The position numbers and the translations under genes were made by a program. Shown here in pieces: positions 1 to 5,759 of a stretch of DNA of 23,824 nt (the first letter of the stretch is position 1; every line of letters starts with the position of its first letter). The stretch comes from DATIJJ01 sp039936115 (GTDB taxonomy: Bacteria > Pseudomonadota > Gammaproteobacteria > DSM-16500). The notes under the pieces are model-generated. The model had not been told where the DNA came from. It worked only from the letters and a program-made list of their open reading frames with translations, and did not search any database. The stretch spans positions 1 to 23,824 of the forward strand of contig JBDTIZ010000174.1 in assembly GCA_039936115.1 (NCBI GenBank), given 5' to 3'.

Positions 1-535
1 GAAGTGCGCCGCAGATGCGCGGTGGCAAAAGCCACAATGCTTAACAGCTGTAACCAAGATGGAGGTGGGCCCTCCAGAATCGCTTTGTAGGAAGAGGCTC
101 TAAGCAACTCTGAGCAGCTTTAGCCAAAAGCTAAGGTTGTGAGCGTCAGAGAAAAGGCTGTTTTAACAGTCATGTGAGAAACAGTAAGGTGAACGAAAGT
201 GAACTACTGATGACGTATCGAAAGGAATAGGATGACACCAAAACGAGGCAGTTCTATGGCCGAGGATAAACTCATTGGGTGCCTACCGATTGAATGAGTG
301 GTGTCCGGTATTGAAGTAGCACGAGACTGTTTTAGGCTTGGATACGGAACTGCGGGAACCTGGATCTTGATGTAAAGGGAGAAATCCGAGAGGTAAAATT
401 CAAGGATTAGAGTACCGAAGCAAGGACAGGGGCGGACTGGTTTGTAGTAGTGTTGAAGTTTCTGTAATGGAAATGGAGCGAAGAAACCGGGTTATTCCGC
501 TTTATTAATTAGTCAACCAACACTGGGATGAGCTT

Positions 536-1786
536 TTGAATAAAGTAAAATCGTTTGAAATACCCAAACAATTAGTTTGGGAAGCTTACCAGCGTGTAGT
601 GAAAAACCGCGGAGCGGCTGGTGTAGATGACATATCGATAGAAATGTTCCACGCAGAACATAAGCAAAAATTGTACCAACTGTGGAATCGAATGTCGTCA
701 GGGAGTTATTTCCCACCGCCAGTCAAGACTGTTGTGATACCTAAGAAATTAGGTGGAGAACGTTCCCTTGGCATTCCAACGGTAGCAGATCGTGTTGCAC
801 AAACAGTGGTGAAGTTATTTCTTGAGCCATTGATTGAACCACAATTCGATAATGATTCTTATGGTTATCGCCCTAAGAAATCAGCACTTGATGCGGTTGC
901 ACAAGCAAGGCAGCGATGCTGGAAAAGACAATGGGTCATTGATCTTGATATCCAAGGATTCTTTGACAACATTGATCATGAGCTTGTGATGCGTGCGGTA
1001 CTGAAGCATACCTCGTGCCAATGGGTAAGATTGTATGTGAAACGTTGGCTACAAGCCGACATTCATCAACCCGATGGTACTGTGGTAAAGCGTGTAAAAG
1101 GAACGCCACAAGGTGGTGTAATTAGTCCACTGTTAGCAAATGTCTTCCTACATTATGTTTTTGATTTATGGATGCGCAAGCATCATCCAAATGTGTTATT
1201 TGAACGCTATGCGGATGATATATTGATGCACTGTCAAACGAAGCGTGAGGCAGAAAAGATTTTGCAAATAGTTAAAGAACGATTAACGGCATGTAAACTG
1301 ACTGTGAATGCGCAGAAAACTCAAATTGTTTACTGTGGTACGGCAAAAATAAAAGATGATGTTAAGAGAAGTTTTGATTTCTTAGGATATACTTTTAGGC
1401 CGAGACTAGCGCAATCAAAGGCAGGGAAACGATTCGTAGGTATACTTCCTGCGGTGAGTGAAGCCGCCAAGAAAAATATTCGTCGGACAGTCAAGGAATG
1501 GCAACTACACCATCGCATTTCCGAGACGATAGAGTCGCTGGCACAATGGATTAATCCGTACCTGAGAGGTTGGGTTAATTACTATGGCAAGTTTTATCGG
1601 TCGGAATTAGGTAAACCAATGCTACAAGTAGAACACTATTTAATACGCTGGATACAACGTAAATACAAAAAGAGTACTGGATCTTTGGGAATACGAGCAG
1701 CTCTTAGATACTTAGGACAAGTTCGGAAATACAAGCCATACCTTTTTGAACATTGGCGTCAGGGCTGGATATGGAGCACCGATTGA
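536..1786 (+). CDS. ltrA: Group II intron-encoded reverse transcriptase/maturase
   Basis: This is a 416-residue intron-encoded protein, acting as reverse transcriptase and splicing maturase for the surrounding intron. Visible blocks in order: RT-0/RT-1 region (NRGAAGVDD, about 24-32), RT-2 (IPKKLGGERSLGIP, 68-81), SYGYRPKKSA (108-117), RT-3 (VIDLDIQGFFDNIDH, 134-148), RT-4 (GTPQGGVISPLLANVFL, 189-205), the catalytic RYADD (224-228), and the KTQIVYCG and DFLGYTF blocks. The maturase X/GIIM domain (about 305-410) has NPYLRGWVNYYGKF and the typical ending YLFEHWRQGW. No HNH endonuclease domain follows, so this is an endonuclease-less type. The chosen start is TTG at 536. The nearby ATG at 528 is in another frame and stops at once, and the frame is open upstream only to 509. 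No frameshift or stop interrupts the gene. Confidence 0.9.
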   Translation: MNKVKSFEIPKQLVWEAYQRVVKNRGAAGVDDISIEMFHAEHKQKLYQLWNRMSSGSYFPPPVKTVVIPKKLGGERSLGIPTVADRVAQTVVKLFLEPLIEPQFDNDSYGYRPKKSALDAVAQARQRCWKRQWVIDLDIQGFFDNIDHELVMRAVLKHTSCQWVRLYVKRWLQADIHQPDGTVVKRVKGTPQGGVISPLLANVFLHYVFDLWMRKHHPNVLFERYADDILMHCQTKREAEKILQIVKERLTACKLTVNAQKTQIVYCGTAKIKDDVKRSFDFLGYTFRPRLAQSKAGKRFVGILPAVSEAAKKNIRRTVKEWQLHHRISETIESLAQWINPYLRGWVNYYGKFYRSELGKPMLQVEHYLIRWIQRKYKKSTGSLGIRAALRYLGQVRKYKPYLFEHWRQGWIWSTD

Positions 1787-1793
1787 ATAACAC

Positions 1794-1867
1794 GAGCCGT
1801 ATGAATCGCGAGATTCACGTACGGATCTGTGAGGGACTGCGGGTGAAATCCCTGCGGTCTACTCGAC
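1794..1867 (+). ncRNA. Group II intron domains V and VI (ribozyme core and branch point)
   Basis: Domain V (1794-1827) folds as GAGCCGTA paired with TACGGATC, a two-base CG bulge, then TGAATC paired with GATTCA, capped by a GCGA tetraloop. The catalytic triad is A1795-G1796-C1797. Domain VI pairs GACTGCGG with the TGCGGTC side and GAG with CTC, leaving A1861 unpaired seven bases from the 3' end, as in lariat-forming introns. Unusually, A1825 lies opposite G1796 of the triad, where a U normally gives a G-U wobble. Confidence 0.85.
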
Positions 1868-2212
1868 CAATATTTGTTACAAGGATCAGCAAGAACACAT
1901 AGGGCGAGTCGATCGATGCTTCTTGCTATTCCAACTTTGATCTTGTAAATTTAGTTCCGATCTGACCGTAAAGGCAGAGACTATTTTTAACTTAATAACA
2001 ATAGGACTTGATCATGCGACAAGTACCTCGCTACACAATTACAAGCACAATCCTCCAGACGCCGTGTTTTCCGTATTTCATCTTACAACGCTTATCGAAC
2101 AATAATATCGCATTGAATCAATCACAAAATTATTTGCCTATTTTATTATTGAAAACTTACGCAGATGAATATCATTTTCTGCAATCTATTAATTGAAAAA
2201 TGCGAGATATGT
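1868..2212 (+). other. Gene-poor interval between intron and panB
   Basis: I see no tRNA, rRNA or convincing gene here. The first part holds a nested inverted repeat (separate entry). A 60-codon frame starts at ATG 2014 behind an AGGA (2003-2006) and runs to 2196. It has no recognisable motif, and all three plus frames are open over about 2015-2095, so I do not call it a gene; a leader peptide or gene remnant is possible. The panB promoter must lie in this interval or upstream of the intron, but no clear -35/-10 pair stands out. Confidence 0.5.
1879..1946 (+). repeat. Nested inverted repeat just 3' of the intron
   Basis: AGCAAGAA (1888-1895) is the exact reverse complement of TTCTTGCT (1920-1927). 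Outside it, ACAAGGATC (1879-1887) pairs with GATCTTGT (1939-1946) with one bulged G. The loop contains the palindrome CGATCG. There is no following T-run, so it is not an ordinary terminator. It could be part of the structured insertion target of the intron, or an RNA element in the panB leader. Confidence 0.45.
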
Positions 2213-2998
2213 ATGAATATTTTAGATTTTTATCAAAAAAAATTATCCGGTGAAAAAATCAGCATGGTAACTTGCTATGACTATACCAGTGCACGGATTT
2301 TATCTGAAACATCGATAGATTGTTTGTTAGTGGGTGACTCGGCTGCAATGACGATGCATGGCTTCAAAGATACGCTGTCAGCTACGCTTGACATGATGCA
2401 GTTTCATATCGCTTCCGTGAATCGCGGGGCAAGCAATAAATTCATTATCGGCGATTTGCCTTTTTTAAGTTATCGCAAATCAATGAGTAAAAATATAACC
2501 GCCGTACAAAAATTTATTCAAGCAGGTGCAAACGCAGTCAAACTGGAATGTATTGCAGGCAATGGAAAATTTATTCAGCATTTAACAGAATCAGGTATTC
2601 CTGTCATGGGACATATCGGTTTAACTGCGCAATTTATGAATATGTTAGGTGGTTTTAAAGTCCAGGGAAAAACCGCAGAAGGTGCAGCGCGTTTAAAAGA
2701 AGATGCATTGTTACTGCAAGAATCGGGATGTTTTGCGCTGGTGCTTGAGTGTGTACCGAGCGAGCTTGCAAAAGAAATTACTCAATTGTTATCGATTCCA
2801 ACCATAGGGATAGGCGCAGGACCTTTTACAGATGGACAGGTATTAGTTTTTCAAGATTTACTCGGACTTAATACAGATTTCAAACCTAAATTTGTCAAAA
2901 CATTTTTGAATGGACACGAACAAATTAAAACAGGTATTGAAAACTTCGTAAATGATATTAAATCAGGAGCATTTCCACTCAATGAACATTGTTACTGA
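2213..2998 (+). CDS. panB: 3-methyl-2-oxobutanoate hydroxymethyltransferase (ketopantoate synthase)
   Basis: PanB transfers a hydroxymethyl group from 5,10-methylenetetrahydrofolate to 2-oxoisovalerate, giving ketopantoate, the first committed step to pantothenate in the cytoplasm. Over 261 residues it keeps the family blocks: TCYDYTSA (20-27), LLVGDSAAMTMHG with metal ligand D42, GDLPF with D81, VKLE with E112, GHIGLTAQ, GGFKVQGK, VLECVP with the catalytic-type E179, and IPTIGIGAG. The frame is open 16 codons further upstream to an ATG at 2165. I chose the ATG at 2213 because the protein then has the usual length and begins directly before the conserved core. Its Shine-Dalgarno is weak. The 3' end overlaps panC by 17 bases, implying co-translation. 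Confidence 0.95.
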   Translation: MNILDFYQKKLSGEKISMVTCYDYTSARILSETSIDCLLVGDSAAMTMHGFKDTLSATLDMMQFHIASVNRGASNKFIIGDLPFLSYRKSMSKNITAVQKFIQAGANAVKLECIAGNGKFIQHLTESGIPVMGHIGLTAQFMNMLGGFKVQGKTAEGAARLKEDALLLQESGCFALVLECVPSELAKEITQLLSIPTIGIGAGPFTDGQVLVFQDLLGLNTDFKPKFVKTFLNGHEQIKTGIENFVNDIKSGAFPLNEHCY

Positions 2999-3743
2999 TA
3001 TAAACGAATGGCAAAAGATTAGAAAAAATCTTGCTACTCAAACATTAGGTTTCGTGCCAACGATGGGAAATTTGCACGATGGACATCTCAGTCTCTGTCA
3101 TCGTGCAAAACGTGAAAATGAACTAACAGTGGTGAGTATTTTTGTTAATCCGGTGCAATTTAACCAGACACAAGATTTTGAACGTTATCCAAGAACGCTA
3201 GAGCAAGACATTGCATTACTTTCTCTGCACAAAATCGATTATGTGTTAATTCCTGACGTTCATGCGATTTATCCCGATCACTATCAAATTCAGCTGACTG
3301 AAACGGAATTAAGTCAAGAGTTAGAAGGCGAGTTTCGTCCCGGACATTTTAATGGCATGCTGACTGTCGTCTTAAAACTTATAAATCTTGTGCAACCTTC
3401 ACAGGCTTATTTTGGTGAAAAAGATTTCCAACAAATGCTGCTAGTGAAAAAAATGGTTGAAGCTTTATTTATACCAACTCAGATTATTTCTTGTGAAACG
3501 ATAAGAGCCACGGATGGATTAGCATTAAGCTCACGTAATTCAAGGTTGAATGTGGAACAAAGACAGCAAGCGCAATTATTTCCCCAATTGTTACAGAGTG
3601 ATATGACGCTAGAAATGCTAAGCACGAAACTGAAAGAAGCGGGATTTAAAATCGACTATCTCGCTGAAAAATGGCAACGTCGTTTGGGTGCAGTTTGGTT
3701 AGATGAAGTGCGATTAATTGATAATTTTAATCTGGAAAAATGA
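2982..3743 (+). CDS. panC: Pantothenate synthetase (pantoate-beta-alanine ligase)
   Basis: PanC joins pantoate and beta-alanine using ATP (via pantoyl-adenylate) to form pantothenate. The nucleotidyl-transferase signature is clear: PTMGNLHDGHLSL (26-38, HxGH-type motif H32/H35), FVNPVQFNQTQDFERYP (54-70), FGEKDFQQ (144-151) and the KMSKS-like LSSRNSRL (182-189). ATG 2982 is preferred over an in-frame ATG at 2952, which lies inside panB: it is preceded by CAGGAG at 2964-2969 and starts directly before the family N-terminus. At 253 residues it is shorter than typical PanC (about 280). The shortening is in the C-terminal domain, between GFKIDYLAEKW and the conserved ending VRLIDN, so the catalytic domain is intact. 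It overlaps panB at the 5' end. Confidence 0.94.
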   Translation: MNIVTDINEWQKIRKNLATQTLGFVPTMGNLHDGHLSLCHRAKRENELTVVSIFVNPVQFNQTQDFERYPRTLEQDIALLSLHKIDYVLIPDVHAIYPDHYQIQLTETELSQELEGEFRPGHFNGMLTVVLKLINLVQPSQAYFGEKDFQQMLLVKKMVEALFIPTQIISCETIRATDGLALSSRNSRLNVEQRQQAQLFPQLLQSDMTLEMLSTKLKEAGFKIDYLAEKWQRRLGAVWLDEVRLIDNFNLEK

Positions 3744-3756
3744 CTCTAAAAGAATT

Positions 3757-3761
3757 AGGAG
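3757..3761 (+). promoter_or_regulatory. Ribosome binding site that sets the coaX start
   Basis: AGGAG lies eight bases before ATG 3770. An upstream in-frame ATG at 3740 overlaps the panC stop (ATGA) but lacks such a site and would add ten residues before the conserved MILCLDVGNT N-terminus. The internal start is therefore preferred. Confidence 0.75.
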
Positions 3762-3769
3762 AAAACACG

Positions 3770-4552
3770 ATGATATTATGTTTAGACGTTGGTAACACAC
3801 ATATATTGGGTGGAATTTTTGATAAAGATAATTTAATTGTGCGATTTCGTTACGCGACACATTTGATTGGCACAGCAGATCAGTTCGGTATTTTTTTACT
3901 GAATGTGTTGCAAGCAAAAAAAATTGATATTGAAAAAATTACAGCGACGGCTGTGTGTTCCGTCGTACCGAGTTGTGATTTCACACTTAAGCACACCATC
4001 GCATTATATTTAGAGACGCCGCTATTTGTTTTACAAGCAGGCGCTAAAACAGGACTCAATATTAAATATAAAAATCCAAATGAAGTAGGTGCCGATCGCA
4101 TTGCAAATGCAATTGGTGCGGTGAATGCATTTCCAAACAAAAATATTATTATTGTTGATATGGGTACGGCGACCACGCTCTGTGCTATTACCAAAAACCG
4201 CGATTACCTCGGCGGCACTATTTTGCCGGGCATGCGTTTGGGAATGGAATCGTTAAAAAGTAATACGGCTAAATTGATGGCGGTGGATATTGAAATTCCA
4301 GTCTCCTACATCGGACGCACAACAAGAGAAAGCATTCAAGCGGGATTATTTTACGGACAGTTGGGTGCATTGAAAGAAATTATTGCCGGGTTCAAACAAG
4401 AAATATTTAAAGATGAACCAGTTTTGTTGATTGGGACTGGTGGGTTCGCGCAGTTATATAAAGATAAATCATTGTTTGATGTGATTTTGCCGGATTTGGT
4501 TTTGCAGGGATTATTTAAAGCATATGAATTTTCACAGGCTGGGTTTGAGTGA
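3770..4552 (+). CDS. coaX: Type III pantothenate kinase
   Basis: CoaX phosphorylates pantothenate to 4'-phosphopantothenate, the first step of coenzyme A synthesis. It belongs to the ASKHA (acetate/sugar kinase, Hsc70, actin) fold. The 260-residue protein shows the phosphate-1 motif CLDVGNTH (4-11, with D6), SVVPS (64-68), the pantothenate-binding GADR (107-110), the phosphate-2 motif VDMGTATT (129-136), GGTILPGMRLG (148-158) and the adenosine motif GTGG (222-225). The family requires a monovalent cation and is insensitive to feedback by CoA. It follows panC closely, so the three genes carry ketovaline through to phosphopantothenate. panE/ilvC and panD functions are not in the window. The gene ends before a perfect hairpin at 4579-4600. 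Confidence 0.94.
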   Translation: MILCLDVGNTHILGGIFDKDNLIVRFRYATHLIGTADQFGIFLLNVLQAKKIDIEKITATAVCSVVPSCDFTLKHTIALYLETPLFVLQAGAKTGLNIKYKNPNEVGADRIANAIGAVNAFPNKNIIIVDMGTATTLCAITKNRDYLGGTILPGMRLGMESLKSNTAKLMAVDIEIPVSYIGRTTRESIQAGLFYGQLGALKEIIAGFKQEIFKDEPVLLIGTGGFAQLYKDKSLFDVILPDLVLQGLFKAYEFSQAGFE

Positions 4553-4578
4553 TCATCAACCTTTGAACCAATGCCACT

Positions 4579-4600
4579 GGGCGAACACGCAGGTTCGCCC
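4579..4600. terminator. Perfect 8-bp hairpin between convergent genes; possible dispersed repeat
   Basis: GGGCGAAC (4579-4586) and GTTCGCCC (4593-4600) are exact reverse complements around a six-base loop, ACGCAG. The hairpin sits between the coaX stop and the stop of the convergent gene on the minus strand, 13 bases from the latter. It lacks a long T-run, so it may instead be a GC-rich dispersed palindrome of the REP type; its GC content is far above the surroundings. Only one copy is in the window. Confidence 0.55.
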
Positions 4601-4613
4601 CTACAAATGCATC

Positions 4614-4904
4614 TTATCTACGACATGATTGTTCGCAACAGCCAACACCTGCTTCCATGAGTTCAAGACCTACATACGCTCTTGCACCCGCTTCAATATA
4701 ATTACCTTCCTGAGCAGCACGATCTGCACTGAGACAGCAGCAAATTGCCGCACCAATGAGAAGTAAACCTGCGATACCACCGCCTACCCCAGCAGCTATT
4801 GTGCCGGCATTATCTAATGCTGCAGTTGGAATAAATTCTAGCAAAAGTACACTCGCACCAAGAGCAAATTTCGAGAGATTAGCGGGAGCAAAAAAAGCTG
4901 ACAT
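4614..4904 (-). CDS. Small glycine- and cysteine-rich membrane protein, unknown function
   Basis: I do not recognise this 96-residue protein. ATG 4904 is preceded by a strong ribosome site (AAGGAAAG, a few bases upstream on the minus strand), which supports it as a real gene. Residues about 12-30 (FALGASVLLLEFIPTAAL) form a hydrophobic, signal-like segment. Residues about 33-58 form a second membrane segment with glycine-zipper spacing (GTIAAGVGGGIAGLLLIGA), immediately followed by CCC at 55-57. The C-terminal part is polar, with CC at 89-90 and C94, and ends in RR. It could be an inner-membrane or secreted small protein; the cysteine cluster at the membrane edge is notable. It converges with coaX and probably has its own promoter. 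Confidence 0.65.
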   Translation of the reverse strand: MSAFFAPANLSKFALGASVLLLEFIPTAALDNAGTIAAGVGGGIAGLLLIGAAICCCLSADRAAQEGNYIEAGARAYVGLELMEAGVGCCEQSCRR

Positions 4905-4940
4905 AGACTTTCCTTATTATATGAGCGTTATTAAAGCGCA

Positions 4941-4970
4941 ACCTTAGCAATAAAGATTATTTTCTGTCAA
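4941..4970 (-). promoter_or_regulatory. Candidate sigma70 promoter for the small membrane protein
   Basis: On the minus strand, a perfect -35 box TTGACA (4970-4965) is followed after 18 bases by a weak -10, TAAGGT (4946-4941). It lies about 37 bases upstream of the start codon at 4904. The -35 is strong but the -10 matches poorly. Confidence 0.4.
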
Positions 4971-5098
4971 ATAATTGAGGTCGATGCGGAGGCAACAGCC
5001 CTATCTTCAATAAAATATTTTAGGTTATGTATCAATCAGTTAAAAATCTATTGCACGCATAACAAACCATTTCAAGATTTTACTTGAACAATATGAAC

Positions 5099-5104
5099 TA
5101 TAAT
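5099..5104 (+). promoter_or_regulatory. Candidate -10 box upstream of the 153-aa gene
   Basis: A perfect TATAAT lies 55 bases before the start codon at 5160. No good -35 is found at 16-18 bases (TTGAAC at 5084 is too close), so this would be a -10-dominated or activated promoter. Confidence 0.35.
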
Positions 5105-5159
5105 TGGCTAGTCAGATCAAATAACTTCACAACCTTGACTGTTCGGTTAGGAGATACTT

Positions 5160-5621
5160 ATGACTGCGCCACGAAGTGAAATTTTAAATCCTGTGAGTGT
5201 GAGTATCGATGAAACTCAAATTAAAGTGTTATTTAATAGCCCTGGCGTTTTGATTGGGATGCTCAGAAATAAACTCAATACGCTTATAGGAAAAAACACT
5301 AGTGAAACTTACCCCGCAGTTTACATGAAAGGGAATCTTCAAATCGAGCTACGCCTCCGAGATTTTGGGGGAAGTGCGCTCTATTTAAAAATAGATAATC
5401 TAGCAAATGAAAAAGTCATCAATGACTATCTAGCCATTCTAAAACAGATCGGAATTGATTGTGACCGAATTACTAATGAGATCTTGCTTATTAAGAATAA
5501 AACCACGAGTCCTACCGGTAATCCCAAACTATTTGCCGCAGCTGCTAACAATAACACCATAAGTGTTACTGAAGATGATCCAAAAGTTAACACGAGTACC
5601 TTAAAACGAAAGAGGTCATGA
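5160..5621 (+). CDS. Hypothetical 153-aa protein with basic C-terminal tail
   Basis: I cannot assign a family. The start is well supported: TAGGAG at 5148-5153 lies six bases before ATG 5160. Residues 1-115 look like a compact alpha/beta domain with alternating strands and helices (IKVLFNSPGVLIGMLRNKL, LQIELRLRDF, ALYLKIDN, VINDYLAILKQIGID). From about 113 the chain becomes polar and probably disordered (NKTTSPTGN, AAAANNNT, TEDDPK) and ends in LKRKRS. There is no signal peptide or membrane segment. The basic tail resembles a nuclear-localisation or nucleic-acid-binding stretch. It lies just upstream of two large accessory genes on the same strand, but the gap and the separate promoter at 5695 argue against a single operon. 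Confidence 0.7.
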   Translation: MTAPRSEILNPVSVSIDETQIKVLFNSPGVLIGMLRNKLNTLIGKNTSETYPAVYMKGNLQIELRLRDFGGSALYLKIDNLANEKVINDYLAILKQIGIDCDRITNEILLIKNKTTSPTGNPKLFAAAANNNTISVTEDDPKVNTSTLKRKRS

Positions 5622-5694
5622 GGATAAAAATAAGACAACATTGCAATTGTAAACAATAAGTTGCTACTAAAAACTTAAGCCTAAAGACCACTAT

Positions 5695-5723
5695 TTGACC
5701 ATTGTGCCTGCATTAGATACAAT
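5695..5723 (+). promoter_or_regulatory. Sigma70-type promoter for the 830-aa gene
   Basis: TTGACC (5695-5700) and TACAAT (5718-5723) are separated by exactly 17 bases; each matches the consensus in five of six positions. Transcription would begin around 5730, giving a leader of about 30 bases before ATG 5760. Confidence 0.7.
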
Positions 5724-5759
5724 TCGCGTTCATAATTCTAAAATATCTGGTGTAAAATC

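Larger units (their letters stand above)
4..1867 (+). mobile_element. Group II intron, apparently full length, with internal reverse transcriptase/maturase
   Basis: Group II introns are self-splicing retroelements that move by retrohoming through an RNA-protein complex. The 5' end is placed at GTGCG (4-8), the family's 5' consensus, leaving only three bases of 5' exon in the window. About 530 bases of structured non-coding sequence (domains I-III) precede the maturase gene, which sits in domain IV. Domain V starts seven bases after the maturase stop. Domain VI follows and carries an unpaired A at 1861, six bases before the predicted 3' end at ...CTCGAC (1867), exactly where a branch point is expected. 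Both ends are predicted from consensus only. The insertion site is not inside any gene that I can recognise. The RNA looks complete, but one base opposite the catalytic triad is atypical (see findings). Confidence 0.88.

Noticed and set aside
1868..2010. A tRNA or small structured RNA gene as the intron target
   Set aside because: I looked for a cloverleaf or other known RNA pattern and found only the nested inverted repeat, without tRNA consensus bases.
2008..2196. Short plus-strand frame upstream of panB with an AGGA before ATG 2014
   Set aside because: It has no recognisable motif, all three frames are open in part of it, and its end lies within the panB leader. Mentioned as a possible leader or remnant only.
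2165..2212. Upstream start for panB at 2165
   Set aside because: It would add 16 residues unlike the family N-terminus; ATG 2213 gives the usual PanB length.
3740..3769. Upstream start for coaX at 3740, overlapping the panC stop
   Set aside because: The AGGAG at 3757-3761 fits ATG 3770, and CoaX proteins begin directly with the DVGNT motif.
4756..4947. 63-codon plus-strand frame overlapping the small membrane protein gene
   Set aside because: It is antisense to a frame with a strong ribosome site and membrane segments, and itself has no motif.
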